This document shows, piece by piece, positions 29,133-36,030 of a stretch of DNA of 45,840 nt (position 1 is its first letter; each line of letters opens with the position of its first letter). Source of the stretch: Paracoccaceae bacterium. GTDB taxonomy: Bacteria; Pseudomonadota; Alphaproteobacteria; Rhodobacterales; Rhodobacteraceae. The notes below the pieces were generated by a model. That model ran no database searches. It was not told where the DNA came from and worked only from the letters and a program-made list of their open reading frames with translations. The DNA lies in assembly GCA_902631295.1 (NCBI GenBank), contig CACOXV010000015.1, positions 1 to 45,840 on the forward strand, in the 5' to 3' direction. A program made the position numbers and the translations under genes.

Positions 29133-30230
29133 ATGGGCTTTAAAATGGGCATCGTTGGTTTGCCAAATGTTGGTAAGTCAACATTATTCAATGCACTAAC
29201 TAAAACTGCGTCCGCGCAAGCAGCAAATTTTCCGTTCTGCACAATTGAACCAAATATTGGAGAAGTCTCAGTTCCAGATAGACGTCTCGACAATTTGGCA
29301 AAGATTGCGGCGTCGCAAAATGTTATTCCAGCAAGAATGGCTTTTGTAGATATTGCTGGTTTGGTGAAAGGGGCTTCTAAAGGTGAGGGACTTGGAAACC
29401 AGTTTTTGGCTAATATTCGGGAAGTGGATGCAGTAGCTCATGTATTGCGATGTTTTGAAGACTCCGATGTGACCCACGTTGAGGGAAGAGTAGACCCGTT
29501 GGCCGACGCAGAGACAATAGAAACTGAATTGATGTTGGCTGATATCGCAAGTATCGAAAAACGCTTACAAAACCTTAGTCGGAAAGTGAGAGGTGGTGAC
29601 AAAGAGGCAGTTCAACAGGAAAGGCTTCTCAATTCTGCACTTAAACAACTAGAAGAGGGACTTCCCGCTAGGTCTGTTGAAGTAGAAGAAGAAGATCAGA
29701 ATGCCTGGAAAATGCTGCAATTGCTCACTGCTAAGCCAATATTGTACGTTTGCAATGTTGAAGAAAATTCCTCAGCAACGGGCAATAGTCATTCGGAAAA
29801 AGTTGTTGAAATGGCAGGATCGCAAGATGCTGGTGTAGTAATTATAAGTGCAAAAATTGAAGAAGAAATCAGCCAATTGGAGGCTGACGAAGCGTTAATG
29901 TTTTTAGAAGAGATGAACCTATCGGAGGCTGGTTTAGATCGACTTATTAGAGCTGGTTACGATTTACTTAACCTCGAGACTTATTTTACAGCCGGTCCGA
30001 AAGAGGCTAGAGCGTGGACTATTAATAAAGGTACAAAGGCACCTGTAGCAGCCGGCGTTATTCATGGTGATTTCGAAAAAGGATTCATCCGTGCGGAAAC
30101 CATCTCATACGATGATTATATTACATTTGAGGGTGAGAGTGGTGCGAAAGACGCTGGAAGAATGCGTGTCGAGGGTAAGGCTTACATTGTAAAAGACGGA
30201 GACGTGATGCATTTTCTTTTTAATACTTAA
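29133..30230 (+). CDS. ychF: Redox-regulated ATPase/GTPase YchF (OLA1 family)
   Basis: Obg-family P-loop NTPase that prefers ATP and binds ribosomes. 365 residues: G1 loop GLPNVGKSTLFNALT at the N-terminus, DIAGLVKGASKGEGLGNQFL (G3 region), the G4-like NVEE segment (YVCNVEENSS), and a C-terminal TGS domain (about 280-363) ending in VEGKAYIVKDGDVMHFLFNT. Start ATG 29133 has AAGG about 10 bases upstream. An internal Met five codons later (MGIVGLPN) is a possible alternative. Commonly close to pth/rplY in proteobacteria, consistent with the neighbourhood. Confidence 0.95.
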   Translation: MGFKMGIVGLPNVGKSTLFNALTKTASAQAANFPFCTIEPNIGEVSVPDRRLDNLAKIAASQNVIPARMAFVDIAGLVKGASKGEGLGNQFLANIREVDAVAHVLRCFEDSDVTHVEGRVDPLADAETIETELMLADIASIEKRLQNLSRKVRGGDKEAVQQERLLNSALKQLEEGLPARSVEVEEEDQNAWKMLQLLTAKPILYVCNVEENSSATGNSHSEKVVEMAGSQDAGVVIISAKIEEEISQLEADEALMFLEEMNLSEAGLDRLIRAGYDLLNLETYFTAGPKEARAWTINKGTKAPVAAGVIHGDFEKGFIRAETISYDDYITFEGESGAKDAGRMRVEGKAYIVKDGDVMHFLFNT

Positions 30231-30306
30231 ATGTGAAATATATTTTAAGCATTTCAAAGCATAATATGAAAAGTTTTTATTCTTAGGTTTTCAAATGGAT
30301 ATTAGT

Positions 30307-31740
30307 CTAGAGACCTTTTGCTGTATAGCTATCGGCAATTTTCTTTATTGCCACGAGATATGCTGACGTTCTTAAGTCAGATACTCTTTCGTCTTCATGC
30401 CACAAACTTCGCATAGATTGGAATGCCGCCCTCATGGTGTCGTCTAGTCCAGATCTTACAAGTTCAAGTTCTCCAGCTCCATTTGAAAATTTTTCTCTAA
30501 ATCCCTCTGAAATATTCCATGTATCACCTAAAGCTTCAGACAACTTTTCTAATTCGGCGATTACCATATTGCTTCTAGCCTCTTGTTCCCGCCTTTGCAT
30601 GCGACCAAAACGAATGTGGCTCAAATTCTTCACCCACTCAAAATATGAAACAGTAACGCCGCCCGCATTTGCATACATATCTGGTATTATTACGCATCCT
30701 TTGTCCTTTAATATACTGTCGGCGGATGCGGTTATAGGTCCATTTGCCGCCTCAATTATCAAAGGTGCTTTGATATTTGCTGCATTATCACTATTTATAA
30801 CACCTTCCAGAGCGGCAGGAATAAGGATATCGCATTTCTCTTCCAATAAGGAAGCTCCATTTGAAGAATATTTAGCGCCTGGATAACCCTCAACACCACC
30901 ATTCTCGATAATCCATGTTTTAACAGAGTCCACATTGAACCCACTTTCACAATAAATCCCGCCATCTCTTTCTATAATTCCTGTGATAACGGCGCCGTCT
31001 TCAGAGTTAAGAAATTTAGCAGCATGATATCCGACATTACCCAAACCCTGGACAATAATATTTTTACCATCAAGACTGCCAGACAGCCGTGCTTTAGCTA
31101 AATCTTTTGGTTCACGAAAAAATTCCCGTAGCGCATACTGTACACCTCTTCCAGTAGCCTCTACGCGTCCTGCAATACCTCCTGAATTTAAGGGTTTGCC
31201 AGTAACACATGCTTTGGCATTTATATCCGTCGTTTTCATTCGTGCATACTGATCAGCAATCCAAGCCATTTCTTTTTCACCAGTCCCCATATCTGGAGCA
31301 GGTACGTTTTGGCTGGGATTTATAAGGTCTCTTTTTATCAACTCATAAGCAAAGCGGCGCGTAATTAATTCTAGTTCGTGCTCATCATAATCAGCTGGAT
31401 TCAAGCACAGGCCCCCTTTTGAACCGCCGAATGGAGTATCTACAAGCGCGCACTTATACGTCATTAGCGCAGCAAGAGCCTCAACTTCGTCCTGATTTAC
31501 AGCTGTAGCGTATCTTATTCCTCCTTTAACGGGTTCCATGTGTTCGGAGTGTACTGCACGATATCCTGTAAATGTTTGAATATCACCGCGCAATCTAACA
31601 CCAAATCTCACCGTGTAAGTTGCATTGCAAAGTTGGATTTGTTTTTTCAGACCGACAGGAATATTCAAAAGCTCCACTGCGCGATTGTACATAATATCAA
31701 CGCTTTCACGAAAGCTAGGTTCATTTTGGGGCGTCATCAT
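30307..31740 (-). CDS. gdhA: Glutamate dehydrogenase (Glu/Leu/Phe/Val dehydrogenase family)
   Basis: NAD(P)-dependent oxidative deamination of glutamate. 477 residues. Substrate domain with EPVKGGIRYATAVNQDEVEA and the catalytic lysine in MTYKCALVDTPFGGSKGG; VPAPDMGTGEKEMAWIAD; Rossmann domain with VQGLGNVGYHAA and AANGPIT. This is the hexameric GDH-2-like type seen in alphaproteobacteria. A perfect AGGAGG lies a few bases before the doubled ATG at 31740. The long upstream spacer (31741-32119) should hold its promoter. Cofactor preference cannot be fixed from motifs alone. Confidence 0.92.
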   Translation of the reverse strand: MMTPQNEPSFRESVDIMYNRAVELLNIPVGLKKQIQLCNATYTVRFGVRLRGDIQTFTGYRAVHSEHMEPVKGGIRYATAVNQDEVEALAALMTYKCALVDTPFGGSKGGLCLNPADYDEHELELITRRFAYELIKRDLINPSQNVPAPDMGTGEKEMAWIADQYARMKTTDINAKACVTGKPLNSGGIAGRVEATGRGVQYALREFFREPKDLAKARLSGSLDGKNIIVQGLGNVGYHAAKFLNSEDGAVITGIIERDGGIYCESGFNVDSVKTWIIENGGVEGYPGAKYSSNGASLLEEKCDILIPAALEGVINSDNAANIKAPLIIEAANGPITASADSILKDKGCVIIPDMYANAGGVTVSYFEWVKNLSHIRFGRMQRREQEARSNMVIAELEKLSEALGDTWNISEGFREKFSNGAGELELVRSGLDDTMRAAFQSMRSLWHEDERVSDLRTSAYLVAIKKIADSYTAKGL

Positions 31741-32119
31741 TTCCTCCTATGTAAAACAAAGTTTAAAAGAGCGTTCTGATGGGAGGAATACTGTATATGC
31801 TCTCTCAGTTTCATAGCATACCAATGGCCACAAAGCCAATTTCTTTCTGGGAACTGAATAATTGAAGTTTGAGAAGGTTATTCAATTTTGACAATGTTAA
31901 AGCGAATATGATTAACTTTTGAATAGAAGAAAATTTTACGTTTTTTGTTGCACGCACAAAAATTTTCTTTAATACCTTTGCGGCTGTTAATTATCGATTT
32001 TAAGGGTAATTATCTGCTGTTCGCGCGAATATAAAATCTCAATTATTGCAACGTACATATATTTCAAAATGCTAATTGCACTATTGCAGATAATAATTTT
32101 TACAACTAAAATCGTACCC
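31741..32119. other. Gene-free spacer between gdhA and tRNA-Ser
   Basis: No credible ORF on either strand. It should hold divergent promoters for gdhA and the tRNA. The one structure I see is an 11-bp inverted repeat at 31927-31969. Confidence 0.5.
31927..31969. repeat. 11-bp inverted repeat upstream of gdhA
   Basis: AAGAAAATTTT at 31927-31937 and AAAATTTTCTT at 31959-31969 are exact reverse complements around a 21-base loop. It lies about 190 bases upstream of the gdhA start. It could be an operator for gdhA control or an AT-rich hairpin; no function is shown. Confidence 0.4.
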
Positions 32120-32209
32120 GGAGATGTGGCCGAGTGGTCGAAGGCGCTCCCCTGCTAAGGGAGTAGGCGAGGAATCGTCTCGAGGGTTCGAATCCCTTCG
32201 TCTCCGCCA
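32120..32209 (+). tRNA. tRNA-Ser(GCU)
   Basis: A 90-base tRNA with encoded CCA. Acceptor GGAGATG pairs with CGTCTCC; the anticodon stem CTCCC/GGGAG frames a loop with anticodon GCT; a long variable arm (typical of class II serine tRNAs) follows, then the T arm with GGTTCGAATCC. It reads AGC/AGU serine codons. It marks the left boundary of the gene-poor, remnant-rich stretch that runs to about 37.3 kb; tRNA genes are frequent integration sites, but no second copy of its 3' end is visible in the window. Confidence 0.97.
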
Positions 32210-32549
32210 TATAAATATCTTAACTTATTGTTTTATATTAATAAATTTATCAATAAGAAAACGCTACCCACAACGCGACGAAAACTGAAAAGCTATATTA
32301 TTTTCAAAAAGTAAGTAAAGTCTGTCCCACTTGTCTCGGTAATGTACCTATACATCAGTTAAAATTCCGGGCTCAATAAATAATTTTTGTTTGGTCTCTA
32401 CTATAACTGTGAGGCGAGCGAGACATTTGTAACACTTGACCACGATAAAGTAAGCTGGAAAAGCTCAAATAATAGTACAAGTTTTGTAGTTGTTTTTTAG
32501 TGGGTATTATTTAACGAAAAGGTTCAAGCAAATTAAAAAGGAAGTTAAA
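32210..32549. other. Gene-free spacer after tRNA-Ser
   Basis: About 340 bases with no convincing ORF, repeat or hairpin terminator on either strand. Presumably holds the promoter of the small gene pair starting at 32550. Confidence 0.4.
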
Positions 32550-32888
32550 ATGGCATCTCAATTCTACCTTGTACATCATCACATTAAACCAAACATGTCA
32601 CAAGCATGGTGCGGGATAGTCGGTGGTCAGACTGAAGAAGACAGCAAAGAATATGAGAAATCGGTAATAGAAAAAGGGTTTTTCAACCATTCATTCATGC
32701 CAATGGGACCAGACGGGCCGATGTATTGTGTGTGGGAAGTAAAAGACGGAATATCTGGTTCCGAGTTTCAAGGCTTCATTGACGGTTCTGACGGAGTTAA
32801 TTTTGGCCTTGCAGCCTTAAACAACAATGTGATGCAGCTCAATTTAGAATTGACTGGTGAACAAACACCATATGAGAGAAAATTCTAA
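32550..32888 (+). CDS. Small unknown protein, possible dimeric alpha/beta-barrel fold
   Basis: 112-residue cytoplasmic protein I cannot assign to a named family. ATG 32550 has AAAAAGGAAG six bases upstream; the frame continues further back without a better start. Features: N-terminal strand QFYLVHHHIKP, a glycine-tryptophan patch QAWCGIVGG, a central GFFNHSFMPMGPDGPMYCVWE with aromatic and methionine residues, and C-terminal TGEQTPYERKF. The alternation of strands and short helices resembles small ferredoxin-like (ABM/DUF3303-type) proteins, by eye only. 38 bases separate it from the next small gene, which has a similar size and fold expectation, so the two probably form an operon. Confidence 0.7.
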   Translation: MASQFYLVHHHIKPNMSQAWCGIVGGQTEEDSKEYEKSVIEKGFFNHSFMPMGPDGPMYCVWEVKDGISGSEFQGFIDGSDGVNFGLAALNNNVMQLNLELTGEQTPYERKF

Positions 32889-32926
32889 AAACCAAACATC
32901 ATTCCTTAAAATAAGAAAGGTACAAA

Positions 32927-33196
32927 ATGGCAAAATATGCATTATTACAATTCAAAATAAACAATGACTTTTTTGATTGGGAGAAAGCTTTTTATTCTTC
33001 TCAACCGATGGCAAGAGAAGCAGGTATATTGGAGCTATTTCATGCAAAACAAGCAGATGACCCATCTTCAGTTGCAGTGCTGGTAACTGTTAACTCATTT
33101 AAAGTAATAGATGAATTTATGAAAAACGCTGGTGACGCTATAGCAGAGTCAGGACATATACTCGAGACAACGCAAGTAACACGTTACGAGAATTAA
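32927..33196 (+). CDS. Small unknown protein resembling DUF3764
   Basis: 89-residue protein; start ATG 32927 follows AAGAAAGG about 7 bases upstream. The pattern (a hydrophobic first strand, DFFDWEKAFYSSQPMAREAGI, then DDPSSVAVLVTVNSFKVIDEF and a late SGHILETTQVTRYEN) resembles DUF3764, a small family I associate with marine cyanobacteria. The match is from memory and approximate. No membrane segments or signal peptide. It likely partners the 32550 gene. A dimeric alpha/beta-barrel (antibiotic-monooxygenase-like) fold is plausible but unproven. Confidence 0.65.
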   Translation: MAKYALLQFKINNDFFDWEKAFYSSQPMAREAGILELFHAKQADDPSSVAVLVTVNSFKVIDEFMKNAGDAIAESGHILETTQVTRYEN

Positions 33197-33262
33197 AAAG
33201 CATTGGTCTATGCTGATATTGCGGTAAATAAAAGATAGCCATAAAGATTTAAGGATCTATTT

Positions 33263-33496
33263 GTGGTGCTTAAATATAAAACAATAATCTTTGATTTGGC
33301 TGAGATTACCTCAGCCATATTTACTTCTTAGACTTCCAACGAAGACTACTCCACATACTTTATTGTTAGTGGTTTGGTATTTGGAGCAATTACTTGTCTA
33401 GTCATTAGCCTTAAGATGATGGCATCAAACAAAGTAAAGATTGATCGTAAAAACCCTACTTCGATGGGTGATTTTGGTGGCGATGGCGAGTTTTGA
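33263..33496 (+). pseudogene. Small membrane-protein reading frame interrupted by TAG
   Basis: One frame from GTG 33263 to TGA 33494-33496 holds a single in-frame TAG at 33329-33331. After the TAG it reads as a membrane segment (YFIVSGLVFGAITCLVISL) followed by a polar tail KVKIDRKNPTSMGDFGGDGEF of protein-like composition. No ATG or good ribosome site is available after the TAG. It could be a decayed small gene, or a short real gene using a weak start. It is coupled (TGATG) to the next tiny frame. Confidence 0.35.
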
Positions 33497-33571
33497 TGAA
33501 AAAAAATACTAGCCATACTATCTGTTGTTCTATTTGCTAACCAAGCAAATGCTAATGATCATCTTAAATAA
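33496..33571 (+). pseudogene. Signal-peptide-like frame broken at a run of eight A's
   Basis: ATG 33496 is followed by eight A's. With one A fewer the frame reads a 24-residue Sec signal-peptide-like sequence (MKKILAILSVVLFANQANAN, then a few residues and TAA at 33569). As written, the ATG frame stops after 14 codons. This may be a frameshifted remnant of a secreted protein, a sequencing error in a homopolymer, or slippage. The start overlaps the TGA of the previous frame. Confidence 0.3.
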
Positions 33572-33594
33572 GGCTAGCCTCATGAAACCTTATA

Positions 33595-33768
33595 TCAGGT
33601 ACGGTCTACTTTAACTTTAACGGCTTGGTAAGTTGTTTCAGGCAGGTTATAAAAACTGTAAGCATAACGAGCTATCGTTGAACGGTTTTGCCAAGCTGCT
33701 TTACCAGCAGCATATACACCCCAGCCCAACAGACCTAAAATAGTAAAACCTGTAATTGCGCACATCAT
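33595..33768 (-). CDS. Small single-pass membrane protein, unknown
   Basis: 57 residues from the doubled ATG at 33768, which has AGGAGA directly upstream at the right distance; the frame extends back to 33867 but the extension has no site of its own. One hydrophobic helix (ITGFTILGLLGWGVYAAGKA) near the N-terminus is followed by a polar tail with several tyrosines (RYAYSFYNLPETTYQAV). Holin-like or small inner-membrane protein by size only; no family recognised. Confidence 0.5.
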   Translation of the reverse strand: MMCAITGFTILGLLGWGVYAAGKAAWQNRSTIARYAYSFYNLPETTYQAVKVKVDRT

Positions 33769-34041
33769 ACTTCTCCTGTGTTCCAATTGAAGATTATCTT
33801 TCATTAATGATTTGTAAAGTCCAGAATAAATGTTTCTGTTATATAATAGGCTCTTCTTCACTGCCATAACTAACCCTGCAAGCTACGATATATACTCATA
33901 CGACCAAATATTTGCATAACTGTTGAAATACAGAATACAGTTAAAATAAAATTGTCCAAAACATTAGTTTAAACAAGTTTGCAGTCAGCCGTAGTACTCG
34001 CAACCCTAGAGATATTGGCTAAACTAGATAAGTAGGAGTCC

Positions 34042-34085
34042 AAAAAAGCATGGGCGCCTCAAGGAAAAATCCTTGAGACGCCCAT
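34042..34085 (-). terminator. Very strong minus-strand Rho-independent terminator
   Basis: Bases 34050-34085 form a 16-bp stem with a four-base loop, followed on the minus strand by GC and then six T's (34047-34042). On the minus strand the one irregular position is a U-G wobble; on the plus strand it is a C-A mismatch, so the structure is kept for minus-strand RNA. It must end a transcript coming from the right, yet no intact minus-strand gene lies within 1 kb. Confidence 0.85.
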
Positions 34086-34340
34086 GTCTCTAATCCAACC
34101 CGCTAAAGACCTTCAATGCGGTCGAGCCGCATATCCTGCCTAGGAGTGCACTGCAGTGTCAGCTTGACCCGTTTGCTGCGTCAGATGTCGGCCTGAACCG
34201 TTACTCTTCTCGCTCTCCCTTGCCGATACTTTCCTCGTTACGATCCAAAGATCTTAACCCTTCCAGCATCTGTTCTCCAACAGTTGTAACACGATTTAGA
34301 CTTAATCCTGTTTCCAGCATTGAGCCCGAAAACTATTACC
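34086..34340 (-). ncRNA. Candidate structured RNA gene ending at the terminator
   Basis: The 120 bases next to the terminator (34081-34200) are about 57% GC by my count, falling to about 28% at 34381-34440, a contrast typical of RNA genes in AT-rich genomes. The segment contains local hairpins on the minus strand (for example ATGCGG-CTCGA-CCGCAT at 34115-34131). No long ORF is present; a 39-codon minus frame (34320-34201) with no Shine-Dalgarno is the best. I could not match it to tmRNA, RNase P, SRP or 6S RNA landmarks. Alternative: the tail of a decayed GC-richer gene. The 5' end is a guess. Confidence 0.35.
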
Positions 34341-34412
34341 CCCAGATTAGATTAGGTATACCGTGGCATACGATTTTTTCTCAATCAACATTAAATTTTT
34401 TTGGAAGTGTAG

Positions 34413-34487
34413 TTATCAACAACTTTTTGCCTTTATCCACAATTCTATCCACAATCCACCATATCATCCACAGAAAATGTGGAAGGA
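34413..34487 (+). promoter_or_regulatory. Cluster of DnaA boxes, candidate replication origin element
   Basis: Within 75 bases: TTATCAACA (34413-34421), the exact consensus TTATCCACA (34433-34441), CTATCCACA (34445-34453), TCATCCACA (34464-34472), all in the same orientation, and an inverted partial box CCTTCCACA (34487-34479). The surroundings are AT-rich (a run to about 34630 has very low GC) and non-coding. This density is what an origin or DnaA-titration site shows. No dnaA, dnaN, parAB or hemE is adjacent, so a plasmid/phage origin is as likely as chromosomal oriC. Confidence 0.5.
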
Positions 34488-34954
34488 ATGTCGCACCCAT
34501 TCTGATTTTGCACCCTTTGAAGGTGCTAAAAGTTGCGGATTGTATAGATCAAGAACTTGAAGGATTTGATTTGGGCGTTCGATAAAAAATAAATGATATA
34601 AATCGTGATATTAATTCTTTTATCAAAGATAATGGTAAAACTTATCTATGTAGCAATACAGAGCTATATGATTTCAGACAAGAGAGTAGACAGAAATGGA
34701 GCGAAGGGAACTAACAAAAATATCCTCCATCGTCACAAGGGCGCTTCATCTTTTTTAAACTCCATCGCCGTATTGTATTTTTATGCCAGAGAGCTAAATT
34801 ACCATTCAGATAAGGTGAAGTCAAAATTATGCCAGATAAAGATAACTCATAGGGTAATGTTAATGGATCGACCTGAGTACCGTTTAAAAAAACAAACGTT
34901 GACCTGCTCTGCAGATACCAGTTTGTTCGTTTGCTTACTTTAAAATACACGCAT
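34488..34954. other. AT-rich, ORF-poor stretch beside the DnaA boxes
   Basis: No gene with a ribosome binding site. Short frames exist on both strands (for instance a 42-codon plus frame at 34586-34714 without ATG that reads DINSFIKDNGKTYLCSNTEL, gene-like in composition), probably fragments. The first 140 bases are very AT-rich and could be an unwinding region if the boxes are an origin. Confidence 0.35.
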
Positions 34955-35104
34955 ATGATCGATAGTTTCAGAAGACTGTTTACAAAGAAGCTTTTTTTGG
35001 GTTTTGGCACAGCTGTACTTTTATTTTTTACGATTAAAGGACTCGCTTGGCTTTTGGTTTTTTATTTTGGCTTTAACTATCTATTTAGTTTTTTTGCTGT
35101 CTGA
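34955..35104 (+). CDS. Small hydrophobic membrane protein, unknown
   Basis: 49 residues from ATG 34955: a basic N-terminus (MIDSFRRLFTKK) then two closely spaced hydrophobic helices (LGFGTAVLLFFTIKGLAWLL and VFYFGFNYLFSFFAV). The charge pattern, with basic residues only before the first helix, is that of a real small inner-membrane protein. There is no strong Shine-Dalgarno. The frame is open upstream only as a stop-broken stretch. It ends next to the palindrome at 35120. Confidence 0.45.
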   Translation: MIDSFRRLFTKKLFLGFGTAVLLFFTIKGLAWLLVFYFGFNYLFSFFAV

Positions 35105-35119
35105 TAACCCTGTTAACGC

Positions 35120-35135
35120 TGATAACTAGTTATCA
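35120..35135. repeat. 16-bp perfect palindrome with a nearby half-site
   Basis: TGATAACTAGTTATCA is a perfect dyad. A further TGATAAC lies at 35102-35108, 18 bases to the left in the same orientation as the left arm, with GTTAAC between. It sits where a small plus-strand gene and the minus-strand helicase remnant converge. It could be an operator or replication-protein site; also possible as a fortuitous AT-rich dyad. Confidence 0.4.
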
Positions 35136-35617
35136 AGGTTATAAACGGTATCAAGAGTAGCTGAGTAGCCTTTAGATGACTTACCAGTGATGTAATTTTC
35201 GTAAAGTAATTTAGTAATATCGCTATTAACGTTTCCCTTATGTTTCTTCAGTTTTTCAACTATTTCCCTTTGCTTAATTTGTGGGTTTTCTTTGATGCAT
35301 TAAAATATCGCATTCTGAACGGTTTTGCGTTGAAGAATCCTATCTCCCTCCAGCCCATCAATTTCGTAGAAAATGCCGTTTTTCTTTACCATTAAAAAAG
35401 TAGTGGGCTTGCCCATTTTGCCTTCGGAGTGAAGCATATCGGGTTGCCCGTCGTCTGACCTCAAAATGGCTAATACCCAATCGGCTGCTGAACCTATGCC
35501 TGTGCTTCCTATTAAGGGATCAATGGGATTAGAGTAGGTCTGCCCAGCGTTCTTACCTGTGTGAGTTACCAAAACGATTGCTATTCCACAATGGTGAGCC
35601 AGCTTTGCCCAGCGCCC
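35126..35617 (-). pseudogene. Remnant of a plasmid/phage-type AAA replicative helicase (RepA/AAA_25-like)
   Basis: One minus-strand frame from 35617 to a TAG at 35126 carries the C-terminal half of a RecA-fold ATPase with one internal TAA at 35302-35300. It reads WAKLAHHCGIAIVLVTHTGK (strand and His after Walker B), then IGSTGIGSAADWVLAILRSD, the GSxxxxxAADxVL motif of hexameric RepA-type helicases, then after the TAA a winged-helix-like tail NPQIKQREIVEKLKKHKGNV. Walker A and B are missing: the frame is closed by TAA just upstream of 35617, and further fragments on the same strand (about 35640-35780) are in other frames with more stops. Non-functional as written. Confidence 0.6.
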
Positions 35618-36030
35618 TTATTCACTCATAACTTAGAGTAATCCTGCTATGCTGAGGTCTTAAGCAATGCTCCATTACATCGATAAACTCTATCTTAAAG
35701 CCATCAATTTCCAAAGCTTCTTGATAACTGCCGTAAGAACCTTATGTGCTGCTACCGTACGCAGCGGTCTTTTTCACAACATATTTCATGTGGTTCCTTC
35801 AATAGGGAATAGAGCAACGTGGGGCTCATTGTAGTGTTAATTTTTATGGAGAATTTGAGATTCACACTTTATGTATGGGTATCACCAGGACAGTTTTCAA
35901 AACTTGCAAAATTCCTTTCAGAATCAATTAAAATATTGAAACCTTTTGACTGTGGGGTCTTGCTTGGGTTTGTAAATTTTTTGGTTGGATAAAAAAAGAC
36001 AAGAGATTGCTGTTTATTATGCCGCTTTAA
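35618..36030. other. Gene-free stretch with broken minus-strand fragments
   Basis: 35640-35795 can be read on the minus strand as protein-like pieces (GSYGSYQEALEIDGFKIEF) interrupted by stops; they may belong to the helicase neighbourhood or a second decayed gene. From 35800 to the EamA stop I see nothing coding. Confidence 0.3.

Noticed and set aside
29133-30230. YchF as a novel GTPase
   Set aside because: Standard OLA1/YchF motifs and length; nothing unusual.
34050-34085. The same hairpin as a plus-strand terminator
   Set aside because: On the plus strand there is a mismatch in the stem and no T tract after it.
34084-34143. Short plus-strand peptide frame starting at the terminator arm (MSLIQPAKDLQCGRAAYPA)
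   Set aside because: Only 19 codons, its ATG is part of the hairpin, and the resemblance to DUF1015 N-termini is too slight.
34605-35010. Overlapping opposite-strand frames of about 100 codons
   Set aside because: Neither has a ribosome site or sensible domain composition, and both cross AT-rich DNA where chance frames are long; treated as noise or fragments.
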